Source: Actinernus sp. WN-2022 (taxonomy: Eukaryota > Cnidaria > Anthozoa > Actiniaria > Actinernidae). Taken from it: a stretch of 64,000 bases of DNA. The notes under the pieces were generated by a model, which worked only from the letters and a program-made list of their open reading frames with translations, did not search any database and was not told where the DNA came from. Both the position numbers and the translations under genes were made by a program. The stretch spans positions 78,887,537 through 78,951,536 of the forward strand of contig JAOWCC010001589.1 of assembly GCA_030867875.1 (NCBI GenBank). Direction: 5' to 3'. Of the stretch, positions 41,276 through 52,700 are shown in pieces; the first letter of the stretch is position 1; each line of letters opens with the position of its first letter.

Positions 41276-41490
41276 TAAAATAAATAAAAATATGGTAAAG
41301 GCGGCGGATAAGGGTTTTTCGTATAAATGGTATCAAAGGGTGGTATGGGAGGCAGTACAAACGTAGGCTAAGTTCTGGGTTTTATGTCACGTGGGAGCCA
41401 TGTCTAAATACACCGTGAGATCATGGTCTATAGACTATATATAAAGAAACGAAAAATAGAAAAACGTTACATGCTCTATGGCACTAAATA

Positions 41491-41582
41491 CACGCTAAAT
41501 TCTAATTCGATCTGTGAATTAGCCGGGACCTGGCTTTGATCAGCCCCCATGGTTGTTTCAGGTCTCGTTAGAAATTCAGAGT
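41491..41582 (+). mobile_element. 3' fragment of the tRNA-derived SINE
   Basis: Matches the last part of the SINE at 13225-13491 (ACACGCTAAATT... to GTTAGAAATTCAGAG). The promoter boxes are missing, so it is 5'-truncated. Confidence 0.7.
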
Positions 41583-41837
41583 TTTTTTAGGACCCTGGGT
41601 TGAGCGCCAATCTAGGGAGGGTCATAGTTTTTAAAACCGCAATTTCGGGAGGGTCACTAATTTTCAAGCCCTGTCATAAAAATGAAAACGTCAATGGCCA
41701 GGCGGCTTCTTATGTCAGAGCTTTGGCAACCTGTTGTAAACAACAACTATCTTTATTTCTACTGATGAATTAAAATAATGTTTAAATAGTGTTTCCTTTT
41801 TAAAATTCGTTACAATATTCTACAAATGTAATGTTTG

Positions 41838-42296
41838 ACATATACACCCCATTCCAATATGGCGGATACACGGCCGGAGTGTTGGGGCGGGACACGAAAA
41901 CGAGGGTAGTTAGGCGGAAGTCGATGCCAAGAAGGTCATGAGGCGGGAATTTCGCGCAAGTTTTGAAGTGAGTTTGTTTTTCCGAGAGGGTTGGAATAAG
42001 TAGATTTTATCCCCAGAGAGTTAGAAAATATGGCGGATATTCAGGCTATCATTTTCACTGAGGGATATATTCTTCAGTGAAAACGATAGCCTGAATATCC
42101 GCCATATTTTCTAACTCTCTGGGGATAAAATCTACTTATTCCAACCGTCTCGGGGAAAAAAACTCGCTTCAAAATTTGCGCGAAATTCCCGCCTCATGAC
42201 CTTCTTGACATAGACTTCCGCCTAACTACCCTCGTTTTCGTGTCCCGCCCCAACGCTCCGGCCGTGTATCCGCCATATTGGAATGGGGTGTATATG
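41838..42296. mobile_element. 459-bp near-perfect palindrome
   Basis: Arms of about 215 bp, ACATATACACCCCATTCCAA at the left and its inverse at the right, with a short loop around GGGATATATTC (about 42061). Only a few mismatches (for example GTGTT against CGCTC). No coding capacity. Confidence 0.8.
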
Positions 42297-42536
42297 TTCT
42301 TGTTCTGGGAAATAACCTATTTGTATAAAAGGCTCGCGCACTTCCAATATAGCAGTAGAAATTTAGAAGTGCGAGTAAACTCTCATGACAACTCGCAACT
42401 GAACATGCTAGTAGAATATTGCTGAACTATTTGTAGTTTTATGGCTGATGGATCAGACCATGTTGTTAGTTCAAATTAGTGACAATTTTACTAGCAACAG
42501 TTACTATAGTGGCATTTTCCTCTTATTTCAAGCCCT

Positions 42537-42688
42537 GGGCCCGGTTGTTCAGAGGGTGGATAACTTTATCCAGCGGATAAATCCTTATCCAGTGGATGAG
42601 TATTAACCAAACTAGCTTATTGCATCCACTGGTAAGGATTATCCGCTGCAGCTGGACAAAATTACCCACCCTTTGAACAACCGGGCCC
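42537..42688. mobile_element. Hairpin MITE GGCCCGGTTGTTCA
   Basis: GGGCCCGGTTGTTCAGAGGG and TGGATAACTTTATCC at the left pair with the inverse at the right (CCCTTTGAACAACCGGGCCC). CTG at both borders may be the target duplication. About 152 bp. Confidence 0.65.
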
Positions 42689-42917
42689 TGGTGATATAAC
42701 AACAACAACATTGTTTTATACTCAAAAGACATTTACAGTACATGCTTGCGCAGCGAGCGAAGCAGCAATTAATAATTTGGACAAAATATTGCGTTAATTC
42801 GCTGTTTCGACCACAATAGGCCTTGCGTGGCCAACTACAATGCGCCCCTCCCCTCCCCAGTGGAGGACATTTTTTGCAGAAAATCTCTAAAACTATCTGA
42901 TTCTTTTTAAAAAAAAT

Positions 42918-43535
42918 ACTACCATTTGCAAGCAAGCGTTTAGTGTAAACTTGAAACGCATAGTTTACTAATTACGCGGCGAAGTCTGAACTTTTAACCG
43001 CAAAATGTCAAAGTTTGACAACTCCTATCTATAGGTTTTGTCATGTAAAACAACGTGTTTCAGGCGGAAATTACAGGAGCTGTCAAACTTTGACATCATG
43101 TTCAGACTTCACACGCCCAACGTCGCCGCGTAATTACCCTATATCATTATGACGTCACGGCTTGTTTATGAGGGGGACAGAATCGACTTGAACAATAGAA
43201 TTTTGAACTAAATCTGCTCTGCTGAGGAAAATTTAACTTCGAATTGTCTGGTTTCCAGATATCAGCTGTATCAATGTTTATCCCACAATATTTACCGTAT
43301 TTGGTGGCTGTTACCGCTATTCTACGTTCTACAAAATGCATTTGAAAGCGATTTCCTTTGTGTTGTTGCTGTTTTTCCCCCCTCCCACGAACGTGATCCT
43401 TAGCGTTTAAACAATAGATTGTTTTGATAGACGTCATAGTGATATAGGGCAATTAGTAAACTATGCGTTTGAAACTTGAAACAACAGACTAAAAAATTTA
43501 CACTAAACGCTTGCTAGCAAATGGTAGTAAAATGC
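42918..43535. mobile_element. Nested hairpin set
   Basis: The outer inverted repeat TACCATTTGCAAGCAAGCGT / ACGCTTGCTAGCAAATGGTA includes a second matching part GCATAGTTTACTAATT. Inside it, an element with ATTACGCGGCG ends occupies about 42968-43135, followed by one with TACCCTATATCATTATGACG ends at about 43136-43452. All three are non-coding. Confidence 0.6.
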
Positions 43536-43539
43536 AAAC

Positions 43540-44520
43540 AATTTTTTGTAGAAAGATGAGGGAAATTGTCTCCGCTTGCCGCTCTATTTGTTTCAAATCT
43601 GTTTTAACAGCCTAGCTCAGCCTAGACATGTACGTTACACTTAAACACGCCGTGCATGGCTTCCTGCGAAACTTTGCGTGACCGCATGGAAAAAAGGCTG
43701 CCACGCCTTTGTCTTTCTCTGTCTTGTTTAAAAAAAGCCGATATTGAACTCAATGAGTTTAAAGTCGAATGTTTATTACAACAAAAAAAATGATTTGCAA
43801 CATTAAAACAATTTGTTTTACCCTTTTCCTATGACATACAAATTTCAGCTACTAATGCACAATTATTTACGCCTAAATTTTGGAGCCTTACGCCTAAAAA
43901 TTTTAAGCTGGGCGTAAAATTACGCCTCCTTTTTTTTCTTAATTTCGAGCACTGGATGACCGGCCCTTAGGACCGTGAGATCATGGCGTTTTAATTCTCC
44001 ATAAATCAGGACATAAAAATAGGAAACTTTTACATTTATATTCTAGGAAAGTAGTTTTCTGCGATAATTTCACTTTTGTGATTCTAGTGTTCTGATTCGT
44101 AGAGAAATGTTTGCTAAATGACCTCGTCCTTTCCACATGCTGTCAAAAATAGTTGATCAAAGAGGAAAATTTTGGTGATATAGAGGTAACGACGACGTTA
44201 TGGAACAGGGTCCTGGATTAGGTCCGATCAGTCTTGAATTTTTCCAAAACATAATGCCGCCTAGAACACTTGTCTTAGAGCAAACAACCAGTTCTTCGAA
44301 TCCTATATAACGATATACATGTATTTACTTCTGAAGTATTTGAATCAATAATTATTTTGAGTCAATGCAACTGAATGTTTTAGAATGCACATTACAGTCC
44401 ACTGCTTATGCCAAGTCTTAATAAAATACCAGTGTCCAGAGTTTATATCACAAATGTTTTCAGAGAAGGGTTACGGATTATTGGCAATACGGATTATTTG
44501 GGTTGTATTTTAGGATTGCG
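43540..44520. other. No gene seen
   Basis: AT-rich. ACCGTGAGATCATGG at about 43972 recurs at 41417 and (inverted) 62953. Nothing else recognised. Confidence 0.5.
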
Positions 44521-44527
44521 GAATTTA

Positions 44528-44781
44528 GGGACCGGTCATTATTTAAAGGGGAGTACCGGGATGGATAAAAACAAAAAAAAATCTGATTTTTTTTTTCGAA
44601 CCCCGTCGGCTATTTTTCCCAAAAAAATAAAACCCAGTATGAGTTTTGACCTGAATTTTTCATATCCCGTTACATAGTTGATTAAAAAATCCCATACCCC
44701 GTAGGTTTTCCTGAAAAAATATAACATACCCCGTACGATTTTTATCCAACCCGGTACTCACCTTAAATAATGACCGGTCCC
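44528..44781. mobile_element. TTA-flanked MITE (Harbinger-like)
   Basis: Termini GGGACCGGTCATTATTTAA and inverse, flanked by TTA on both sides (44525-44527, 44782-44784). Length 254 bp. A TTA 3-bp duplication is the PIF/Harbinger pattern. Confidence 0.65.
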
Positions 44782-45251
44782 TTAACTAGCTGACTTACCT
44801 TTAGCTTGTCCTTTTCTTCACGCTATCTTTTCACGCTATTCTTGAAAAGCTTCTTGCAGTGAACAACTGTCGCAATTTTTTTGTCCTTGATTTATTAATG
44901 ATATTCCCTTGCCATGGTTATATAATGCTTTGTCTGGAATGCCTTTTACCTGAACAAGTGAGGCCAGAGACACGACTATCTTTTCCTAACACTCGCACGA
45001 TCAACTTGAATTGAAATAAGCCGAGTATATTAATCTGGATTAATCTGCACGGCATAAATAAATATCGACTGTATATCTCGAATCTGGCCAGCTGAAAGTA
45101 AGAAAATTCAAGAAACATTGGTTGCTTGGATACCCCTCTTCCCAGTACTGCGACACCCAAAGTTTTTTACGGCCCTCGGGATGTGAATGGTCTGTTACCA
45201 CGTAATCACTGTTTGGCATTCCACCGGTCGTACCCAGTTTCCTATCCAAAA

Positions 45252-46490
45252 AGATACAGTGACACGGTGATATCTCAAATTTCCTTTTTTTAATGTTACC
45301 GGATACCTTCAAAATTGAAAAGATAATATGGCGGAAAATATTTTCCCACAGAAATGTAGTTTTGGTAGCAATTTTTCACATACCAAAAACTCCGTTTAAA
45401 AAAAAACAATATCTTTAGAAAGGTCGTATTTGCAAGACACCCTGAAAAAATTGACGGAGAAATCGTAAAAGGAAGTTTTTAACCGGAAGTAAGTGACCAA
45501 TGCTTTCCATCCACGATTTCATACCTATTCCTAGATTCTCACGCTCGATTTTTGACCCAGTAATCGCTTACCCAGTTGTTGGCCTTATGTCTTCCAAAAA
45601 GCAAGCAGGATGCCTTGGAAAAAAAGCAAAACAAGGCCAAACAATGCATACGACTACGAGCCCATCAAAACACGATAAGGGTTCAGACAGTGCCGAGTGG
45701 TCTACACAAGAACTGATAGGAACCAGCCTAGAGATTTGTTTCCAAGAAAGCTTAGATGTAAACAAACTCTGAATCGCTTGAAACCAACACCACGATCTCG
45801 CTATTTGCCGTGCTGTTTCAGACTTCTGCAAATCGCTGTCATTGGCATTCAAGGTCTTTGATTTCTGTGTCCTTCCTTTGTTATTTAATAGGTGTTCGCC
45901 TTGGCTTTGTTCAAGGTCTTTTAGTCTTTCCCGCTTTCCAAGTCATAACAAAACTAGAACAGGCTATAAAATTGTCTCGATGCGGCGCGTATGGCTTTGG
46001 CGGGAAATCTTGACAGATAGTTAATCTGTGATGAGAAATGGTTGGCCGAGAGCTCGCAAATTGTTGGATCATGGAGAGTCACGCACGCCAGACGGCTAGA
46101 TATTTTGAAGTGCTATTTCTACGCTTTCGATTTTCAACCAAAATAGTTTTTAAAAAGCTCCAACTCAAGAAGAATTTATTCGATTTGTCTGATATTTTTA
46201 CGAAATGTCAATTAATATCTCAGCTGCAAAAAAGTCGGGGAATTGGGAAATTCTAAAAAGAGAGCTCTTTGACGGCGTTTCCCGCATATCTACTCGGATT
46301 ATGTTTTCGCCTTTTCATGCAATAAAGCCTGATAACGTTTGAACTAAATCGAATTTTGATATTCCCCGACACGGTTTTGTAATACGATTCCGGTCCTCCG
46401 AAATGTGACAAAGCAACCTTAAAATGTTTTTGAAGTTGGAGCATCTCACTAGATCGGAGAAACGGGATCGCGGAAAATTCGAGATTGTCA
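45252..46490. mobile_element. Left part of a decayed relative of the 59.55-kb Mutator-like element
   Basis: Sequence from GATACAGTGACACGGTGATA through TTTAACCGGAAGTAA, a GGCCTTATGTCTTCCAAAAA block and the TCGGAGAAACGGGATCGCGG block matches 59700-60950. The octamer array is reduced to about three units. Its right end is separated by about 4.7 kb (51190-51505). Confidence 0.55.
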
Positions 46491-46902
46491 AAGATGTAGG
46501 TGCTTGCACAATTGGTTGGCATCCCGCCGGGTGGAGAAAACAGACGTCACGAACGTTCTCATAAATAAAATGAGAATAAAGCTTTCAGCGTTAATTTCCT
46601 ATTTGTTTTTTTTTATTTAAACATTGATCTAAGAGCATAGAAGCTATCAGGAGCCCTTTATGCGATCATTTTTGTGAAAAAAATATTATTGATTTTTTAG
46701 AATGTTCAAAGTGAATTCTACAGTTTAGTAAAATTCCAAAACATTTTATTTTCAACGAGAAATTACGGCGAAAAGAAATATGGACGGGAAAGCAGGCTGT
46801 CAACGGCTTATTAGCACTTGTGAAGCGTTCTCATGGAAACCGCGAAAAACACGTGAACTTTTATAAATAAACACGAAACACGCTCACTCGTCTATGGCGT
46901 TT
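46217..46902. repeat. Left arm of a near-identical inverted repeat (about 690 bp)
   Basis: Inverted copy at 48268-48957. I saw essentially no differences apart from a short indel near 46462/48706. The left end cannot be seen because the partner runs into the assembly gap. Part of the arm belongs to the decayed element at 45252. Confidence 0.8.
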
Positions 46903-46904
46903 TA

Positions 46905-47228
46905 ATATATCCCCGCCAAAATTCGACTTTCGCTTGCGATGTTCGGTTTACATTTTATCCTTGTTGTCCACGATTCGACATTAAAGTTTCACAGTGCGAG
47001 ATTGGATTTTTACGATGCAACATTGAAGTTTCACAATGCGACATTCATTTTCCACACGCGATTCAAAGGCTGTCATACGACATGCTAGTTTGACCATTTT
47101 ATGCAAGCTTCCGACACGCACGAGTGGTTCAACTTTCTGATAGCGTTGAGAAGCACGTGTTGTTGGTGTACACTGAAGTATGGCATTCCAAAACGCCAAA
47201 AATACCTTACGACGTGTAGCTGAACAGC
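46905..47228. other. No gene seen
   Basis: Contains several dispersed copies of a short CACA(G/A)TGCGA motif around 46990-47045; otherwise unremarkable. Confidence 0.5.
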
Positions 47229-48272
47229 TTAGGGGCCGTCGACATATTCGAAATTCCCCGCTTAACGCACAACGGACGTTTGGGGGGGGGGGGGGGGGGG
47301 GGGGGGGGTAAGGGCATGGACGTTAGTGTGGGGCATTTAGAACAAACACTTTTTCATCAATAGAAGTACACTTTTTAATCAAACGTTTCCAGTCGGCAGG
47401 ATCTACATTACTCGCCAATCTCCATGCTCCTTTCATCGTAAGGAATCGCTGGTGTGTATCAACCAACACGTGAGCAAACCATTTCTTACATGATGCTTCA
47501 TACCAGAATTCGTGAACACGGTTTTAACTAATTTGTTTGATTTTTAATTAAAATCCAGACATGTGATTGACGTTTTTGTCTAATTTGTTTGACTTTAATT
47601 AAAATTTAGAAATATGATTGACGTTTATGCAATCAAAAGTCATGATCCTGTTTCTTTTGTTTTTCTGACAAATGAAGGAAAAAGCCAGAATATGGCTTTT
47701 TAGCAAGAATTGTGTCAGGCCCTCTTTCCCTTCCTTCCTTAGAGGGGAGGGGTGGTGAAAAGGAAGGAAGAGAGGGACTGATACTCAGGTTATACTCAAA
47801 GGCATGAGCTCCCTGTGTTTTAGGCGCGAAAGCCTGGGTATGAGGACGAATAAACAACATGGCTCCCGGTTTGTAATGTTTTCCCTGGCTAGTTCGAGCG
47901 CAATTTCCGTTGAATTTCCCGGAAATTGCAACAACGTCTTTCGATTAGTAGTATCATGAAATACCTCAAACCTCCAGGTAAGTGAAACTCAGTTTTATAG
48001 TCGTGTCCGAATGAGTATTTTTGTCAATATCCGAAATGAGCTCGTACGGGAATTCAAGGTACTGACTGACTGTACAGTTGCAGCTATTAAAGCTTTAAGC
48101 TTGTTTTATACTTTGTTTATAAGTGAACTCCCGTGTATTTCATTACTGTTTTTTCTGACCTAAAAAAAAGAATAAAACAATGGGTGGACGTTAAGGGGGA
48201 GGGGGGGGGGGGTCTGACCTTAACGTCCGTTGTGCGTTAAGCGGGGAATTTCGAATATGTCGACGGCCCCTA
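47229..48272. mobile_element. 1-kb TIR element between the inverted arms
   Basis: TTAGGGGCCGTCGACATATT, then GAAATTCCCCGCTTAACGCA, at 47229 pairs with its inverse at 48218-48272 (52-bp TIR). A long G homopolymer follows each TIR (47281-47308 and near 48200). The right TIR plus ACGCCATA recurs after the gap at 49058-49121. No transposase. Confidence 0.7.
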
Positions 48273-48957
48273 ACGCCATAGACGAGTGAGCGTGTTTCGT
48301 GTTTATTTATAAAAGTTCACGTGTTTTTCGCGGTTTCCATGAGAACGCTTCACAAGTGCTAATAAGCCGTTGACAGCCTGCTTTCCCGTCCATATTTCTT
48401 TTCGCCGTAATTTCTCGTTGAAAATAAAATGTTTTGGAATTTTACTAAACTGTAGAATTCACTTTGAACATTCTAAAAAATCAATAATATTTTTTTCACA
48501 AAAATGATCGCATAAAGGGCTCCTGATAGCTTCTATGCTCTTAGATCAATGTTTAAATAAAAAAAAACAAATAGGAAATTAACGCTGAAAGCTTTATTCT
48601 CATTTTATTTATGAGAACGTTCGTGACGTCTGTTTTCTCCACCCGGCGGGATGCCAACCAATTGTGCAAGCACCTACATCTTTGACAATCTCGAATTTTC
48701 CGCGATCCGTTTCTCCGATCTAGTGAGATGCTCCAACTTCAAAAACATTTTAAGGTTGCTTTGTCACATTTCGGAGGACCGGAATCGTATTACAAAACCG
48801 TGTCGGGGAATATCAAAATTCGATTTAGTTCAAACGTTATCAGGCTTTATTGCATGAAAAGGCGAAAACATAATCCGAGTAGATATGCGGGAAACGCCGT
48901 CAAAGAGCTCTCTTTTTAGAATTTCCCAATTCCCCGACTTTTTTGCAGCTGAGATAT
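48268..48957. repeat. Right arm of the inverted repeat, cut by the gap
   Basis: Reverse complement of 46217-46902 up to the first N. Such near-identity next to a gap raises the possibility of a collapsed or mis-joined haplotype. Confidence 0.8.
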
Positions 48958-49057
48958 NNNNNNNNNNNNNNNNNNNNNNNNNNNNNNNNNNNNNNNNNNN
49001 NNNNNNNNNNNNNNNNNNNNNNNNNNNNNNNNNNNNNNNNNNNNNNNNNNNNNNNNN
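48958..49057. other. Assembly gap (100 N)
   Basis: Exactly 100 N, a conventional placeholder for a gap of unknown size. Confidence 0.99.
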
Positions 49058-49121
49058 ACCTTAACGTCCGTTGTGCGTTAAGCGGGGAATTTCGAATATG
49101 TCGACGGCCCCTAACGCCATA

Positions 49122-49576
49122 CCTCGTCTAGCTCGTCTTGAAGCCGTTGAGTTGCAAATATTCATTTACGTTTCACACAGAAATCGTATCTAAAATATAG
49201 TTTTATAATATATATATAGCTGCCTAGGGAGGGCTTATGTTCGTTTTCTTCCGTGAAGAAACGAAAGTCGACGCTGACGGAAAGCGATCTTTGCTCATAT
49301 TATAATCAAGATAATCATGATCAGTGGGTTGTGGTGGAGGGCAAGCCATTCTAACATTCCTTGACAACAGAGAGAGCGTGAGAGACGCCAGCGTGAAACC
49401 TCAATACTAGTTCTGCCAGTTCCTTTGTTATTCGTTTTCAGCCCAAATTTATCAGAACTATTTAGCTATAAATCTTAAAGTTCAGTGTTAGAGGAGTGGG
49501 AGGAGCGTTGCGTGACGACACAAAAACGGCTGCGAAGGAGACAACGTCACAGGTCAGACGATAATAATAATAAAGA
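49122..49576. other. No feature seen
   Basis: Between the gap-flanking TIR copy and the tRNA-like cluster nothing is recognised. Confidence 0.5.
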
Positions 49577-49634
49577 ATGTAATATAAATGTAGTGCTAAG
49601 CGTGCACGCCCTACGAGAGAAAGAGAAAAATATC

Positions 49635-49708
49635 TGACCCAAGTGGGACTCGAACCCAACGACTTCCAGGTTACATGTCTGGCGCTCTACCAACTGAGCT
49701 ATCAAGTC
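49635..49708 (-). tRNA. tRNA-Thr(UGU)-like gene or pseudogene, unit 1
   Basis: 74 nt folding as a cloverleaf: acceptor GACTTGA pairs with TTGGGTC using G-T pairs, D arm AGCTCAGTTGGTAGAGC, anticodon arm CCAGACATGTAACCTGG, T arm with GGGTTCGAGTCCC, discriminator A. The anticodon reads TGT (Thr). Position 33 is A where U is nearly universal, and the anticodon and T stems each have a mismatch. A T-run (TATTTTT) follows, suited to Pol III termination. Confidence 0.55.
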
Positions 49709-49872
49709 AGATGAGAGCAATCGTGGGTATTGGTGCGTTATATGGGGTCACGGTAGTTATGATATTGAATCATGTTTGCCGCGTAGCACTAGTAAGTGTA
49801 AAGAATGTAATATAAAGTGGTAAGCTGTAGTGCTAAGTGTGCACGCCCTACGAGGGAAAGAGAAAAAATCTC

Positions 49873-49946
49873 TGACCCAAGTGGGACTCGAACCCAACGA
49901 CCTCCAGGTTACATGTCTGGCGCTCTACCAACTGAGCTATCAAGTC
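49873..49946 (-). tRNA. tRNA-Thr(UGU)-like, unit 2
   Basis: Same as unit 1 with one change in the variable region (GGAGGTC for GGAAGTC). A run of six T follows 3', a good Pol III terminator. A33 is retained. Confidence 0.55.
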
Positions 49947-49978
49947 AGATGAGAGCAATCGTGGGTATTGGTGCGTTA

Positions 49979-50522
49979 TGCGGGTATCAGCGGCCATCCC
50001 GAGGGGGCGGCCCCCGGGCACCCAGGGGCATTTGTCACAGCAGCCATGACAAATACATGCTAAAACCCCTCGGGTGGGGCAGAAAATTGTGACAAAAACC
50101 CACCCCTGGAGCAACCTGGGCAACATATTGTAAGTATTAGAAGCTAAGCGTTTTAGAAGTGTCAAAAATCGTACTAGTTTTGTACAAATATTATCCTTTA
50201 TTTCTTTGTTCTGTCTTCCGACAGTGGATGGCTTAATTTAATCTCTTAATTTGAATGATAATGATATGACTTACCTCAAGGACAAAGAAATCGAAGAACG
50301 TCGATCGATCGAGCGAGTCCTGTGGCGAAAACCGCTGAACGTTGAGACAGCAGATTACGTGCAAACCTCGTGGGTATGTCCCCGGGTGTTTTGACGAAAA
50401 CGCAAAGCGCTCTAATGCGCCGCGTGTGGGGCATGTTTTTGCTACAAATCCCCTGCTAAGCCCCTGGGTTGCCCGTGGATTGCCCGGGGGCCGCCCCCTC
50501 GGGATGGCCGCTGATACCCGCA
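49979..50522. mobile_element. TTA-flanked MITE inserted in tRNA unit 2
   Basis: TIRs of about 41 bp, perfect: TGCGGGTATCAGCGGCCATC onward and the inverse ending at 50522. TTA lies on both sides (49976-49978, 50523-50525). Unit 1 has the empty site (GTGCGTTATATGGGG at 49731), proving the insertion and its 3-bp duplication. PIF/Harbinger-like. GC-rich and non-coding. Confidence 0.85.
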
Positions 50523-50675
50523 TTATATGGGGTCACGGCGATTATATATGTATATGTAGTTATGATATTGAATCATGTTTACCGAGTAGCACTAGTAAGT
50601 GTAAAGAATGTAATATAAAGTGGTAAGCTGTAGTGCTAAGTGTGCACGCCCTACGAGGGAAAGAGAACAAATCTC

Positions 50676-50749
50676 TGACCCAAGTGGGACTCGAATCCAA
50701 CGACCTCCAGGTTACATGTCTGGCGCTCTACCAACTGAGCTATCAAGGC
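50676..50749 (-). tRNA. tRNA-Thr(UGU)-like, unit 3, decayed
   Basis: The acceptor start is changed (GCCTTGA), further weakening the stem; GGGATTCGAGTCCC (A for T) alters the T arm; and the terminator is interrupted (TTTGTT). Probably a pseudogene. Confidence 0.45.
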
Positions 50750-51189
50750 AGATGAGAGTCCCACTTGGGTCAGAGATTTGTTCTCTTTCCCTCGTAGGGC
50801 GTGCACACTTAGCACTACAGCTTACCACTTTATATTACATTCTTTACACTTACTAGTGCTACGCGGTAAACATGATTCAATATCATAACTACATATATGA
50901 TAATAATAATAGTCGTAGGAGTTGAGTACACGTATATAAATAATTAGCAATAATAATTAAAAACAATTATAATCAAAAACGGTTCGATTGGACAATAAAT
51001 GAATGGACGCATGCAAAGAGGTTTACATTAGTGTTGTAGTCAAGCCTGGAACACCATAGAGGAACCAGTCGACTTTCTTTTTATCAGATGCGGACAGCCA
51101 TTTAGGTCCAATTATTTGTGTAGCGGAGGCAAATAAAATGTCACGCAGAGAGAGCAGCAAAAGTGTCACATTTAAGAAAATAATGTTTT

Positions 51190-51505
51190 GTGTTGTAAAT
51201 GAGAATAAAGCTTTCAGCGTTAATTTCCTATTTGTGTTGCAAAAACGTTTCTTCGACAAGGGCAATAAAGTGGTTCAATGTTAAATGCGTAAATTCAAAT
51301 GTTAATTAAAAAATTAAATATCAAAATAGTCAGACAAAGCAGTCATGCTGCAAGATAATACCGTTAATGTACGAATTAGCCTCACGCCACGGCTGCAAGA
51401 GCTCAAGTGACCCAGGCAACAGTCAGTTTCATACTGAAACCGGTGTTAGCGTCCGCTTAAAAAAAAGGAAATTTGAGATATTCGTATCACTGTCTCTTTC
51501 GCGAG
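51190..51505. mobile_element. Right part of the same decayed element
   Basis: GAGAATAAAGCTTTCAGCGT to GGAAATTTGAGATATTCGTATC matches 61230-61540 of the intact copy. The first 35 bp also occur at 46569-46603, so the block between them (46604-51199) looks like an insertion or duplication. Confidence 0.55.
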
Positions 51506-52394
51506 TGGGGAGCGATAAGAGTCGGCTGGTTTCCCAGGCTATATATCTTGTAACACTTTATATACTCAAGCCGGTCTCTCTCGCTAAGGTTACTGAATCA
51601 GCGTCGCGCCTTTGGCGCTCTTTATGCCAGAGGACCTCTTGTTGCCGGGGTACTTTCGTATGTGTCCGGATAATTTCTATTCATGAAAGTCGGCGAATAC
51701 TCTAACGTTACCCTAAAATCCTGGCTCGAAATTCTGACTCGGATCTGACCCTCATATAAATTTAGCTTCTGCATGCAAACTTATTATGAATACTGGCATA
51801 TCGTATTCTTCAAATAAATTAATGAAAAATATTGAAAGCAGCCCTGATCTCTCCCATCAGTTAGCTTTTTAACATTTGTCAACTTTTATATTAATATGAA
51901 CGCGATAAAAGCATCATTAAACTCAAAATATGGAACAGCCTTGAAGCATATTGCATATCTCGAAAAGATCTCGGTATCCATCTCACGGTACGGTCAGTTG
52001 AAATTAAGAACATTCGTCTTGGATGATATAGATAATCGTACGCAAAATTATTGTGAAAAACAAGCTTTCGAGGTAACAAAGTCATAGATTTGTTTCTGTA
52101 GTATTTTTTATCCTTTATTGCTGCCGAGCCGCTAGGCGAGCCAGCATATAATCGCTGCAAGTTTGAAAGTACGTGAATGTCTGTGTGTTTTTCTGTATGT
52201 CCGGTCACGTGAGAAAGTGAGCACATGAGCTAGCGTATAGCTAGCGAGCACGGAGGGTAGAAAGTGCAGGTTGAGGTTGACAGTTTTCGGTTGATAAATG
52301 AAATAAATTTATGGGCTTGGCTTTTTGGCGATCGCTGGTTCTGCAAGACCCCACATTATTCTTCGCAGCCGTTCCGTAATCGTATGCCAAATGC
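51506..52394. other. No gene seen
   Basis: Short ORFs on both strands without recognisable domains. Confidence 0.5.
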
Positions 52395-52700
52395 CAACTT
52401 TAGAGATCAACATCGGACTTTGTAATTATTAACTTCGAACTTTGGAACACAACATCGAACTTCAGCGATCAACATCGGACTTTGTAATTATCAGCTTCGA
52501 ACTTTGGAACACAACATCTAGCCTGAATACCAGCCGTCTCCTCTGGTTCGTCGGGAGGAACGAACCGGAGGAGACGGCTGGAATTCAGGCTACACAACAT
52601 CGGACTTCAGCTATCAACATCGAACTTTGTAAATCAACGTTGAACTTCGGAGCACAATCTTCAGCAATCAACATCGGACTTTGTAATTATCAACTTCTAT
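52395..52700. repeat. Tandem repeat around ATCAACATCGGACTTTGTAA
   Basis: About four to five irregular units of 60-75 bp with CAACATCGGACTT and CGAACTTTGGAACACAACATC. A 74-bp hairpin is inserted in one unit. Confidence 0.7.
52519..52592. mobile_element. 74-bp hairpin with exact 9-bp target duplication
   Basis: Arms TAGCCTGAATACCAGCCGTC and its inverse, loop near GTCGGGAGG. CACAACATC flanks both sides (52510-52518 and 52593-52601). Same family as 59780-59849. Confidence 0.85.

Larger units (their letters stand above)
49577..50760. repeat. Tandem tRNA-like unit cluster (three units)
   Basis: Units of about 225 bp begin AATGTAATATAAA at 49577, 49802 and 50606. Each holds GTGCTAAG.GTGCACGCCC, a tRNA-like sequence on the minus strand, and GAATCATGTTTACCG or a variant. 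Unit 2 is lengthened by a MITE. Unit 3 is followed by an inverted partial copy (50757-50900). Confidence 0.75.

Noticed and set aside
45040..45312. Possible discoidin-like exon on the minus strand (LGTTGGMPNSDYVV)
   Set aside because: Only a few residues resemble the family, no splice sites fit, and the end overlaps the decayed TIR element.
51891..52226. 111-codon minus-strand ORF
   Set aside because: No recognisable domain, and a plus-strand ORF overlaps it; treated as chance.
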